From NCBI RefSeq assembly GCF_022760835.1, contig NZ_JAKTNQ010000004.1, forward strand, positions 1 to 64,000: DNA of 64,000 nucleotides, given 5' to 3'. The stretch is from Thermus altitudinis (GTDB lineage Bacteria > Deinococcota > Deinococci > Deinococcales > Thermaceae). Position numbers and translations under genes: made by a program. Of the stretch, positions 1 through 7,633 are shown in pieces. The first letter of the stretch is position 1; the number at the start of each line of letters is the position of its first letter. Under the pieces are notes generated by a model, which saw only the letters and a program-made list of their open reading frames with translations, made no database searches and was not told the origin of the DNA.

Positions 1-96
1 CGCATCATCCAGTTCCGCGATAGCCTCCCCAAGACCAGCGTGGGGAAGATCCTAAGGCGGGAGCTTCGCGAGGAGTTCGCCAAGAGGAACCCCTAG
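1..96 (+). CDS. Acyl-CoA/AMP-forming ligase, C-terminal end (partial)
   Basis: The 31 codons left before the TAG contain PKTSVGKILRRELRE. This is the A10 motif of AMP-forming acyl-CoA synthetases, whose lysine (GK) contacts the adenylate. The rest of the gene lies before the window, so the substrate cannot be judged; fatty acyl- or acetyl-CoA synthetase are both possible. The TAG overlaps the stop of the convergent cysteine desulfurase on a shared CTAG. Confidence 0.85.
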   Translation, partial: RIIQFRDSLPKTSVGKILRRELREEFAKRNP

Positions 97-1214
97 CCCC
101 GGGCCCGGACCACCGCTTCCCGGAACACCTCCACCGCCCGGTCCACCTCGGCCTCGGTGGTGTAGCGGCCCAAGGAGAAGCGCAGGGAAGCCCGGGCCTC
201 CTTGGGGGAGCGGCCAATGGCCAGAAGGACGTGGGAGGGCTCCAGGCTCCCCGCGGAACACGCCGAGCCCGAGGAGACCGCCACCCCCAGGAGGTCCATG
301 GCGAGAAGCAGGGCCTCCCCATCCGCTCCCTTCACCGTCACGTTAACCAGCTTGGGAAGGCGGCGCTCGGGATGGCCGTTGAGCTCCACCCCCTCCAGGG
401 AAAGCAGGCCCGCCTCGAGGCGCCTCCGCAAGGCCAGAAGCCGGGCGGACTCCTCGGGCAAAAGCCTTAGGGCCTTCTCCAAGGCCACCGCCATCCCCTG
501 GGCCAAAAGGGGGCTTTGCGTCCCCCCCCGTCTTCCCCCCTCCTGCTTGCCGGGAACCAAGGGGAAGAGGTCCACGCCCTGGCGCACCACCAGGGCCCCG
601 ATCCCCTTGGGGCCATAGAACTTGTGGGCGCTCAAGGAGACCAGGTCCGCCCCCACCTCGTCCACCCGGAAGGGCACCTGTCCGACGGCCTGCACGGCGT
701 CGGTGTGGAAGAGGACCCCGTGGGCCTGGGCGATATGGGCCATCTCCCGGATGGGGTAAAGGGTGCCCAGCTCGTTGTTGGCGGCCATCACGCTCACCAG
801 GATGGTATCGGGCCTTAGGGCCTCCTCCACCTGCTCGGGGTAGACCAAACCGAAACGATCGGGCTTGAGCCGGGTCACGGAAAAGCCCAGGCGCTCAAGA
901 AGCCGCAAGGCCCCCAAGACCGCGGAGTGCTCCACCTCCGTGCTCACCACATGCCCCTTCCCCTTGGCCAGGGCCACCCCCAGGAGGGCCAGGGCATCCG
1001 CCTCGGAACCCGAACCGGTAAAGACCACCTCCCGGGGGCGCACCCCCAGGAGGCCGGCAATCCGTTCCCGGGCTCCTTCCAGCACCCGTCGGGCCTCCTG
1101 GCCAAAGCGGTGGATGCTGTTGGGGTTGCCAAAAACCCCTTCCACTTGGCGCATGGCCTCCTGGACCTCGTTGTCCAAGGGCGTGGTGGCCGCATAATCC
1201 AGATAGATCTGCAA
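93..1214 (-). CDS. iscS: Cysteine desulfurase (IscS/NifS family)
   Basis: PLP enzyme that removes sulfur from cysteine as an enzyme persulfide for Fe-S clusters, thiolated tRNA and thiamine. Visible marks are the N-terminal YLDYAATTP, the PLP lysine in SLSAHKFYGPKG and the catalytic cysteine in SSGSACSAGSLEP near the C terminus. The frame is open to an ATG at 1250, but I choose TTG at 1214: GGAGGAGG sits 5 bases upstream and the family begins at this point, giving 373 residues. It follows the Rrf2 regulator gene on the same strand, the usual iscR-iscS order. It probably feeds the tRNA thiolation proteins TtuA/TtuB also found in this window (inference). Confidence 0.93.
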   Translation of the reverse strand: MQIYLDYAATTPLDNEVQEAMRQVEGVFGNPNSIHRFGQEARRVLEGARERIAGLLGVRPREVVFTGSGSEADALALLGVALAKGKGHVVSTEVEHSAVLGALRLLERLGFSVTRLKPDRFGLVYPEQVEEALRPDTILVSVMAANNELGTLYPIREMAHIAQAHGVLFHTDAVQAVGQVPFRVDEVGADLVSLSAHKFYGPKGIGALVVRQGVDLFPLVPGKQEGGRRGGTQSPLLAQGMAVALEKALRLLPEESARLLALRRRLEAGLLSLEGVELNGHPERRLPKLVNVTVKGADGEALLLAMDLLGVAVSSGSACSAGSLEPSHVLLAIGRSPKEARASLRFSLGRYTTEAEVDRAVEVFREAVVRARG

Positions 1215-1302
1215 GGTATCCTCCTCCTCGGCCTTCGGCCCCACGTCCACGGCAAGCCCCCCTTGGGGCAGCCACCAAGGCTAAGCCGAAGCCGCCTGAG
1301 AC

Positions 1303-1749
1303 TTAACCCGTGGGCTGGAGCTGGATAAGGCGCTTGGCCTCAATGAGCTTCCGCTCCTCAATGAGGTCTTTCAGGGTGGTTCCCCCTAAGACCTGGCGCA
1401 TGGCCAGGTCCACCCGCTTCCAAAGGAGTTCCGTGGAGCACTGCCCTACCTTGGCGCAGGCCTCGGGGTCCTCAATGCAGGACACGGGCGCCAGGCTTCC
1501 CTCCAAGGACTCCACCACCTCCAGGGCGGTCACCTTTTCGGGCGGGCGGGCCAGGCGGTACCCCCCCTTGGCCCCCCGCACGGAGCGGATGAACCCCGAG
1601 CGCCTGAGCTGGGCGGCGATCTGCTCCAGGTAGTGCTGGCTGATGCCCTGGGCCTCGGCCACCTCCTTGAGGGGCACCGCCTCGGGAGCCCTAAGGCCGA
1701 TCTCCACCAGGGCCCTGAGGCCGTACTGGGCCTTCGTGGACACCCACAT
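1303..1749 (-). CDS. Rrf2-family transcriptional regulator (IscR-like)
   Basis: A 148-residue winged-helix repressor. The N terminus MWVSTKAQYGLRAL and the wing GAKGGYRLARPP are typical Rrf2. Three cysteines (SCIEDPEACAKVGQC, spacing CX6CX5C) sit where IscR/NsrR bind an Fe-S cluster, so it probably senses Fe-S status or NO. It lies directly upstream of iscS and likely controls it. Start at ATG 1749: a TATACT box ends 6 bases before it, so the mRNA is probably leaderless; the in-frame ATG at 1776 lies inside the upstream metal-permease gene. Thermus has other Rrf2 proteins, so the exact IscR identity is less sure than the family. Confidence 0.88.
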   Translation of the reverse strand: MWVSTKAQYGLRALVEIGLRAPEAVPLKEVAEAQGISQHYLEQIAAQLRRSGFIRSVRGAKGGYRLARPPEKVTALEVVESLEGSLAPVSCIEDPEACAKVGQCSTELLWKRVDLAMRQVLGGTTLKDLIEERKLIEAKRLIQLQPTG

Positions 1750-1755
1750 GCCCCC

Positions 1756-1761
1756 AGTATA
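1756..1761 (-). promoter_or_regulatory. -10 box of the Rrf2/iscS operon
   Basis: TATACT followed by GGGGGC and then ATG at 1749. No convincing -35 box at 17-18 bases. Predicted leaderless start. Confidence 0.55.
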
Positions 1762-1772
1762 CCGCAAAGGCC

Positions 1773-2579
1773 TCATTTCCCCCCGGAAAACACGGTTTTC
1801 ACAAAGGCCAGGCCGAACAAGGCGGCCTGCAACAGCACGATGCTGGCCCCGCTGGGCCAGTCCAGGAGGAAGGAGAGAAAGAGGCCCAGGACCGTGGACA
1901 GGACCGAAAGCGCCAAGGAGAGGAGGGTAAGCCCAGCAAAGGTGGGGCTTAGGAGCCTGGCCACCGCCCCGGGGATCACCAAAAAGGCCGCCACCAGAAT
2001 GATCCCCACCACCTTCACCGCCAGCACCAGGCTCACGGCGAGGAAGCCGGAGAGGAGGTAGTCGTGGAGGACCACCGGTACCCGGTCGGAAAGGGCCAGC
2101 TCCCGGTCAAAGGTGGCGTAGGCCAAAGGTCCCCAGAGGGGTAGGAGAAGCAGGGCCAGGAGCAGGAGGAGGGCCATGGCCCAAAGGTCTGCCGCCCCCA
2201 CAGCCAAAAGGGAGCCAAAGAGGTAGCCCATGGCATCCCCCACGTACCCCTTGGCCTTGGAGAGGAAGACGGCCCCCAGGGCCACCGAAAGGGCAAAGAA
2301 GACCCCGATGGCGGTGTCCTCGGAGAGCTCGGTCTTCTCCTTCACCAAGGTGATGGCCATGGCCACCAAGAAGGTGAAGGGCAGGGCAAACCAAAGGGGT
2401 TCTCCCCTTAGGAAAAGCCCCAAGGCCACCCCAGCGAAGGCGGCATGGGCCAGCCCATCCCCCAGGAAGGAAAGCCGCCTTTGCACCACGAAGGGGGAAA
2501 GGAATCCGGAAAGAAGACTCACCAGAAGCCCTGCGCAAAGGGCCCGCTGGAAAAAGGGATAACCCAAAGCCTCAAGCAT
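1773..2579 (-). CDS. Metal ABC transporter permease (ZnuB/MntB type)
   Basis: Integral membrane subunit (268 residues) of a zinc/manganese ABC importer. It has about 7-8 hydrophobic segments and the family pattern FLGDGLAHAAFAGVALG near residues 40-60, plus GIILVAAFLVIPGAVARLL late in the protein. The ATG at 2579 lies 8 bases inside the end of the ATPase gene, so the two are translationally coupled; an in-frame ATG at 2609 is less likely. No solute-binding protein gene is present in the window, so the cognate ZnuA-like protein must be elsewhere. Zn versus Mn cannot be decided. Confidence 0.88.
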   Translation of the reverse strand: MLEALGYPFFQRALCAGLLVSLLSGFLSPFVVQRRLSFLGDGLAHAAFAGVALGLFLRGEPLWFALPFTFLVAMAITLVKEKTELSEDTAIGVFFALSVALGAVFLSKAKGYVGDAMGYLFGSLLAVGAADLWAMALLLLLALLLLPLWGPLAYATFDRELALSDRVPVVLHDYLLSGFLAVSLVLAVKVVGIILVAAFLVIPGAVARLLSPTFAGLTLLSLALSVLSTVLGLFLSFLLDWPSGASIVLLQAALFGLAFVKTVFSGGK

Positions 2580-3312
2580 GCCCACCCCCCAGGTATAGCC
2601 CGTGGGCATGGCCCAGGTGGCCGAAGGCCTGGCGCAGGCACCCTTCGGTGAGGGCCCTCTCCGGGGGACCGAAGCCCACCACCCTCCGGTTCATCACCAG
2701 GACGTGGCTGGCGTGGTGGGCCGCCTCCCAGTCGTGGGTGATCATGAGCACCGTGGCCCCTGACTCCTCCTGGTAGGCCTCCAGGTACCGGTACAGGTCC
2801 ACCTCCCCCACCCGGTCCACCCCGGTGGCGGGCTCGTCCAGAAGGAGGATTTTGGGCCTACGGATCAGGGCCCGGGCCAGATAGACCCGCTGGAGCTGCC
2901 CCCCGGAAAGCCGGCCTAAGGAGCGGAAGGCCAGCTCCTCGGCCCCCACCCGCCTGAGAGCAGAAAGCGCCTCCTCCCGTTCCCTAGGGGAAAGACGGAA
3001 AGGCCAGCGCCGTCTAAGGCCCGTGGCCACCAACTCCAAGGCCAGGGCGGGAAAGGTGCGGTCAAAGGTTTTGATCTGGGGCACGTAGCCGAACCACAAA
3101 GGATCGGTTTCCGCTAGGGGGCGCCCCAGGACCCGAACCTCACCCCGGAAGGGCACCAGGCCCAGGATGGCCTTCAAAAGGGTGCTCTTCCCCGCCCCGT
3201 TGGGGCCCACAATGGCCACGAAGGCCCCTTGGGGCACATCCAGGCTGACGCCCTCCAGGGCCTGGAACTCCCCGAAGCGCACGGACAGGTGGTGGACCTC
3301 GAGGGCCAACAC
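2572..3312 (-). CDS. Metal ABC transporter ATP-binding protein (ZnuC/MntA type)
   Basis: Cytoplasmic ATPase of the metal importer, 246 residues. Walker A is GPNGAGKST (about residue 37), the signature LSGGQLQRVYLARAL, Walker B ILLLDEP, and the switch histidine is in MITHD. It is the first gene of a two-gene operon with the permease. The start is GTG at 3312, exactly 6 bases after a TAGCGT -10 box with a TTGACG -35 box 18 bases further upstream, so translation is probably leaderless. Metal identity is not visible. Confidence 0.9.
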   Translation of the reverse strand: MLALEVHHLSVRFGEFQALEGVSLDVPQGAFVAIVGPNGAGKSTLLKAILGLVPFRGEVRVLGRPLAETDPLWFGYVPQIKTFDRTFPALALELVATGLRRRWPFRLSPREREEALSALRRVGAEELAFRSLGRLSGGQLQRVYLARALIRRPKILLLDEPATGVDRVGEVDLYRYLEAYQEESGATVLMITHDWEAAHHASHVLVMNRRVVGFGPPERALTEGCLRQAFGHLGHAHGLYLGGGHA

Positions 3313-3318
3313 ACAATA

Positions 3319-3348
3319 ACGCTAGTCCATTCTCAACTAACCCGTCAA
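3319..3348 (-). promoter_or_regulatory. Promoter of the metal ABC transporter operon
   Basis: TTGACG (3348-3343), an 18-base spacer, TAGCGT (3324-3319), then 6 bases to the GTG at 3312. Both boxes fit sigma-A. A Zur- or MntR-type operator would be expected here, but I cannot recognise one. Confidence 0.6.
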
Positions 3349-3382
3349 GCCACGCCCCACCGGACCCAAGCCCACGGAAGCC

Positions 3383-4168
3383 CTAAAAGCTGTGGTCCTC
3401 CCCTGGGAAAACCCCTTCCCGCACCTCCCGTACGTACTCGGAAAGGGCCTCGTGGAAAAGCCTTCCCCCCTCCAGGTAGCGCTTCACGAACCGGGGTTTG
3501 AACTCCCCATAAAGCCCCACCACGTCGTGAAAGACCAGGACCTGGGCGTCCGTGTAAGGCCCGGCCCCAATGCCGACGGTGTGGACGGATAGCCTCTCCG
3601 TGACCTCCTTGGCCAGGCCCGTGGGCACCATCTCCAGCACCACCCCATAGGCCCCCGCCTCCTCCAGGGCCAAGGCCCCCCTAAGGATGCGCTCGGCCTC
3701 TTCAGGACGCTTCCCCTGAAGCCTGTATCCCCCAAGCTGGCTGGCCGTCTGGGGGGTAAGGCCCACGTGCCCCAAAACCGGAACCCCCGCCCGGGTGAGG
3801 CCCAAGACGATCCCCGCCACCTCCTCCCCACCCTCCAGCTTCACCGCATCCGCCCCGCCTTCCTTCATAAGCCTTTCCGCGGAAGCCAGCGCCCGGTCCA
3901 AGGTGGCGTAGGAAAGATAGGGTAGATCGGCCACCAAGAAGGTATCCGGGGCGCCCCGCCTGGCCGCCTTGGTGTGGTGGAGCATCTCCTCCAGGGTGAC
4001 GGGAACCGTGGAGGGGTAGCCCAATACCACCATGCCCAGGGAATCCCCCACTAGGATGGCGTCCACCCCCGCGCTTTCCGCTAGGCGGGCCGTGGGGTAG
4101 TCGTAAGCGGTGAGGTAGACCAGCCTTTGGCCCTTCGCATGGCGAAAGTCCTTTACCGTCCGGCGCAC
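3383..4168 (-). CDS. panB: 3-methyl-2-oxobutanoate hydroxymethyltransferase
   Basis: First step of pantothenate synthesis: transfers a hydroxymethyl group from methylene-tetrahydrofolate to ketoisovalerate to give ketopantoate. The 261-residue length fits the family. VGDSLGMVVLGY supplies a metal-binding aspartate, and VKLEGG, GHVGLTPQ and EMVPTGLAKEVTE are PanB signatures. The start is GTG at 4168, placed 6 bases after a TAGCCT -10 box. It is divergent from ruvB, and the two promoters overlap. Confidence 0.94.
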   Translation of the reverse strand: MRRTVKDFRHAKGQRLVYLTAYDYPTARLAESAGVDAILVGDSLGMVVLGYPSTVPVTLEEMLHHTKAARRGAPDTFLVADLPYLSYATLDRALASAERLMKEGGADAVKLEGGEEVAGIVLGLTRAGVPVLGHVGLTPQTASQLGGYRLQGKRPEEAERILRGALALEEAGAYGVVLEMVPTGLAKEVTERLSVHTVGIGAGPYTDAQVLVFHDVVGLYGEFKPRFVKRYLEGGRLFHEALSEYVREVREGVFPGEDHSF

Positions 4169-4174
4169 GGGAAG

Positions 4175-4184
4175 AGGCTATCAT
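4175..4184. promoter_or_regulatory. Bidirectional panB/ruvB -10 region
   Basis: AGGCTATCAT holds TAGCCT on the minus strand (4180-4175, 6 bases before the panB GTG) and TATCAT on the plus strand (4179-4184, 8 bases before the ruvB GTG). The two -10 boxes share the central TA. Only 24 bases separate the start codons. Confidence 0.55.
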
Positions 4185-4192
4185 GAAAGGGC

Positions 4193-5170
4193 GTGGACGT
4201 GCACCCGGACCTCGCCCTAAGGCCCAAGACCCTGGACGAGTACATCGGCCAGGAGAGGTTGAAAAAGAAACTGAGGGTCTACCTCGAGGCCGCCAAGGCC
4301 CGGGGCGAACCCCTGGAGCACCTCCTCCTCTTCGGGCCCCCGGGCCTGGGCAAGACCACCCTGGCCCACGTGATCGCCCATGAGCTGGGGGTCAACCTCC
4401 GGGTTACCTCGGGGCCGGCCATAGAGAAGCCGGGGGACCTGGCCGCCATCCTGGCCAACTCCCTGGAGGAAGGGGACATCCTCTTCATTGACGAGATCCA
4501 CCGCCTAAGCCGCCAGGCGGAGGAACACCTTTACCCGGCCATGGAGGACTTCAAGATGGACATCGTCATCGGCCAGGGACCTGCGGCCCGCACCATCCGC
4601 CTGGAGCTTCCCCGCTTCACCTTGATCGGGGCCACCACCCGCCCGGGCCTCATCACCGCCCCCCTCAGGAGCCGGTTCGGCATCGTGGAGCACCTGGAGT
4701 ACTACTCCTTGGAGGAGCTCTCCGAGGGGGTTCGGCGGGACGCCAGGCTTTTGGGGATCGCCATCACCCAGGAGGCCGCCTTGGAGATCGCCCGCAGGAG
4801 CCGGGGGACCATGCGCATCGCCAAACGGCTTTTCCGACGGGTGCGGGACTTCGCCCAGGTGGCGGGGGAGGAAACCATCACCCAGGAACGGGCCCTCGAG
4901 GCCCTAAACGCCCTCGGCCTGGACGAGCTGGGCTTGGAAAGGCGGGACCGGGAGATCCTGGAAACCCTGATCCTGCGCTTTGGCGGGGGCCCGGTGGGCC
5001 TGCAAACCCTGGCCACCGCCCTTTCCGAGGACCCGGGCACCCTGGAAGAAGTCCATGAACCTTATCTCATCCAGCAGGGCCTCCTGAAGCGCACCCCCCG
5101 GGGAAGGGTGGCCACGGAGCGGGCCTACCGCCACCTGGGCTACCCCCCTCCCGTGGAACCCCTCCTCTAG
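4193..5170 (+). CDS. ruvB: Holliday junction branch-migration ATPase RuvB
   Basis: AAA+ motor that drives branch migration of Holliday junctions with RuvA. About 325 residues with [12 protein letters not shown], Walker [10 protein letters not shown], Walker [11 protein letters not shown], sensor GATTRPG, and the C-terminal winged helix ending [13 protein letters not shown]. It is almost identical in pattern to the Thermus thermophilus protein. Start is GTG at 4193 or GTG at 4199; the second leaves a better gap to AAAGG (4186-4190) and matches a protein beginning just before DLALRPK. The next gene begins 3 bases after the stop. Confidence 0.96.
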   Translation: MDVHPDLALRPKTLDEYIGQERLKKKLRVYLEAAKARGEPLEHLLLFGPPGLGKTTLAHVIAHELGVNLRVTSGPAIEKPGDLAAILANSLEEGDILFIDEIHRLSRQAEEHLYPAMEDFKMDIVIGQGPAARTIRLELPRFTLIGATTRPGLITAPLRSRFGIVEHLEYYSLEELSEGVRRDARLLGIAITQEAALEIARRSRGTMRIAKRLFRRVRDFAQVAGEETITQERALEALNALGLDELGLERRDREILETLILRFGGGPVGLQTLATALSEDPGTLEEVHEPYLIQQGLLKRTPRGRVATERAYRHLGYPPPVEPLL

Positions 5171-5173
5171 GCC

Positions 5174-6211
5174 ATGGTAAGGGCTACCCTGGAGGAACTG
5201 GACCTGGCGGAACTGCTGAAGGTCCTGGCCGACCACCGTAAAAGCGCCGTGGTCACCTTCCAGGGGCGCCTCTATGGCCGGATCCATCTCCTTCACGGGC
5301 GCATCCTCTACGCCCGCACCGAACCGGGACCCCACCTGGGGGAGTACCTGGTGCGCCTTGGCCACCTTTCTCTGGATGAGGTTCAAGAACTGGTGGAGCG
5401 CCAGGGGCGGGAAAACCCGGGAACCCCCTTGGGGGCCTTGGCCCTGGAACTGGGCCTCATCGGGGAGGAGGAGCTTAAAGAGGCCCTGGAGGCCCAGGTC
5501 CTCGAGGCCCTGGCCACCCTGCTGGGGGAGAAGGAGGGGGAGATCCTGGCCGAGCCCCTGGTGGAAGGAAGCCAAGTGGCCCTTCCCCAGACCCTGGAAA
5601 CCAAGGCTACCCTTCTGGAAGCGGCCCGGCGCCTGGACGAGTGGCGCCAGGGCCAGGTGGATCCCCACGAGGTCTTCCACCTGGTGGAGGACCCCACCCG
5701 CCATCCCCTGAGCCCGGAGGCCTGGGCGGTGCTGGAACTCCTGGACGGGGTGCGCCGGGCGCGAAGCGTGGCCTTGCTTTCCGGCCTCCCGGAGGAGCAG
5801 GTTTACCACATCCTCTTTGAACTGAAAAGCCGGGGGCTGATCCGCCCTTCCACCCTGCTGGCGGACGACCCCCTGGTCCTGGTGTTGGCGGAAAGCGGGG
5901 TGGTGCGGCGGCTCCTTCTCTACCTCCTGGAGGCCCACCGCTACCGGGTGCAGCTCCCCTTGGACCTGGAGATGGCCCTCCGCCTTCTCAAAGAGAGGCC
6001 CAAGGCCATCATCCTCCAGGGAGAAAAAGCCTTAGAAACAGCCCGAAGGCTTAGGGCCCACCCCGAGGGCAAGCTGGCCTCCTTGTACCTGGTGAGCGAA
6101 ACCCCGCCGGGGCTTCTCTTCCGCCCCCTTAGGGTCTTGCACCTTCCCAAACCCCTAAAGGCCCAGGAGGTGCTGAAGGCCCTGGCCCCCTTGAGGCGCG
6201 GGGGAGGCTAG
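5174..6211 (+). CDS. DUF4388 protein with degenerate receiver domain
   Basis: A 345-residue soluble protein in three parts. Residues 1-55 match the DUF4388/PatA N-terminal fold (LAELLKVLADHRKSAVVTF, then GRIHLLHGRILYA). Residues 55-115 (LGEYLVRLGHLSLDEVQELV, LGLIGEEELKEAL) resemble the MshEN domain of type IV pilus ATPases. Residues 233-343 look like a CheY receiver (LVLVLAESGVVRRLL, a late HLPKPL lysine), but the acidic pocket is lost and the phospho-acceptor aspartate position is Gln (IILQG). Such proteins are often tied to gliding or twitching; a regulatory role in surface motility is an inference. It is probably co-transcribed with ruvB. Its stop shares CTAG with the convergent TPR gene. 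Confidence 0.7.
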   Translation: MVRATLEELDLAELLKVLADHRKSAVVTFQGRLYGRIHLLHGRILYARTEPGPHLGEYLVRLGHLSLDEVQELVERQGRENPGTPLGALALELGLIGEEELKEALEAQVLEALATLLGEKEGEILAEPLVEGSQVALPQTLETKATLLEAARRLDEWRQGQVDPHEVFHLVEDPTRHPLSPEAWAVLELLDGVRRARSVALLSGLPEEQVYHILFELKSRGLIRPSTLLADDPLVLVLAESGVVRRLLLYLLEAHRYRVQLPLDLEMALRLLKERPKAIILQGEKALETARRLRAHPEGKLASLYLVSETPPGLLFRPLRVLHLPKPLKAQEVLKALAPLRRGGG

Positions 6212-7560
6212 TTGGGCCGCCTCCCTTCCCGGAGAATGGCCTCCGCCCGCTCCCGGTAGGCCCGGAGGGCCTGGTGCCACTCGTCGGCGGGGTGGACATG
6301 GGGCAACACCGCCTCGGTGCGGGCCAGGATCTCCTCCGGGGAGCGGTAGCCCAGCTGGGCCAGGGTATCCACCACCATCTCCTGGGCCCCCACCCACTCC
6401 CGGCTTCCCTCCTCGGCGAGCTCCGCCGCCTTGCGGTAATGGGCCAAGGCCTCCTCCAGGTGCATGAGGTCGTAGGCGATGTGGCCCAGGATGAGCTCCC
6501 CCGCGGCCAAAGCCCCTTCCGCCATGGCCTCCTGGGCTAGCCTTTCCGCCTCCTGGTACCGCCCCTGGCGATACAGGACCTCGGCCAGGTCCGCCAGGGC
6601 CTGGGCCCGGTAGGGGTAGCCTTCCTCCTTCAAGAGGGCCTTCAGGTATTCCTCGGCCTCTAGATGGCTCCCCTGGTCCAGGGCCGCCACCGCCATCTCG
6701 TGGAGGACATACCCCCTTTCCACCCCCTCCGCCCGGGCCAAGGCTTCCTGAAAGGCGGCCATGGCCTCGGGATAGCGCCCCAGGCGTAAGAGGATCTGCC
6801 CTTGCAAAAGGGGGGTGCCGTAGGCCTTGTGGCCGCTTTCCTCCTCCCGTCTTAGGGCCTCCCGCACCTCCTCCAGGGCCCGGTTGGGGTTATCCAGGAG
6901 GAGGTGGGCCCGGGCCAGGAGGTAGTGGCGGGTGGCGGCATCCTCGAGGGGTTCTTCCCCCACGGCCTCCGCGGCCTCCTCCAGGGCCAGGAGGGCCCTT
7001 TCCCCCTCCCCCGCCTCCACCCACATGGCCGCGGCATCCAAAAGAAGCCAGTAGCGCTCCAGGCCCAAGGCCAGCTCCGCCCCCCTCTCGTAGGCCAAGG
7101 CGGCCTCGGGGTAGCGGCCAAGCTGTTCCAAGGCCCTTCCCTTAAGCCCCTCCGCCCGCCAGGCCAAAAAGGCGGGAAGCCCTTCCTTAAGGGTCCTTAG
7201 CACCTCCTCAAACCGGCCCAGGTAGAAGAGGGCCTGGGCCTGGTGGTAGCGGGCCCGGGGGTCCTCCGTGGGGAGGAAAAGGGCCCGCACCTCCCCCTCC
7301 CCCCGGCCCTCGAGGGCCAAAAGCTCCCCCAAAAGGGCCCGGTACAGGGGGTCGTACTCCAGCCCCCCCAGCTCATAGGCCTCCTCCAGGGCCCGGTGGG
7401 CCTTCTCCCGCCCCTCCTCCCCGTAGAGGCTATGCACCTCCGCCAGGAGGAGAAGGGCCTCCTTGGCCTCCTCCTTGGAGCCGAAAAGGGCCTTGCGGGT
7501 GAGGCGCTCAATGGCGGTATCGTAATCCCCGTGGTGCAGGGCCTCGAGGACCCCCCTCAT
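6208..7560 (-). CDS. TPR-repeat protein
   Basis: A 450-residue, almost all-helical protein made of many 34-residue tetratricopeptide-like units, for example YRAQALADLAEVLYRQGRYQEAERLAQEA and AYDLMHLEEALAHYRKAAELA. No signal peptide or membrane segment is seen, so it is probably a cytoplasmic scaffold. No enzymatic domain is visible and the partner is unknown. A TATCCT -10 box (7575-7570) ends 9 bases before the ATG. It is divergent from ftsH. Confidence 0.75.
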   Translation of the reverse strand: MRGVLEALHHGDYDTAIERLTRKALFGSKEEAKEALLLLAEVHSLYGEEGREKAHRALEEAYELGGLEYDPLYRALLGELLALEGRGEGEVRALFLPTEDPRARYHQAQALFYLGRFEEVLRTLKEGLPAFLAWRAEGLKGRALEQLGRYPEAALAYERGAELALGLERYWLLLDAAAMWVEAGEGERALLALEEAAEAVGEEPLEDAATRHYLLARAHLLLDNPNRALEEVREALRREEESGHKAYGTPLLQGQILLRLGRYPEAMAAFQEALARAEGVERGYVLHEMAVAALDQGSHLEAEEYLKALLKEEGYPYRAQALADLAEVLYRQGRYQEAERLAQEAMAEGALAAGELILGHIAYDLMHLEEALAHYRKAAELAEEGSREWVGAQEMVVDTLAQLGYRSPEEILARTEAVLPHVHPADEWHQALRAYRERAEAILREGRRPN

Positions 7561-7608
7561 CGCCGCTTGAGGATACCACAGCCCTCAATCCTCTCACCCT
7601 AAAGGCGC

Positions 7609-7614
7609 TACCAT
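7609..7614 (+). promoter_or_regulatory. Candidate -10 box of ftsH
   Basis: TACCAT, followed about 10 bases later by the Shine-Dalgarno GGGAGGT and the TTG at 7634. No clear -35 box. Confidence 0.35.
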
Positions 7615-7633
7615 AGGACCAGGGAGGTAGACC

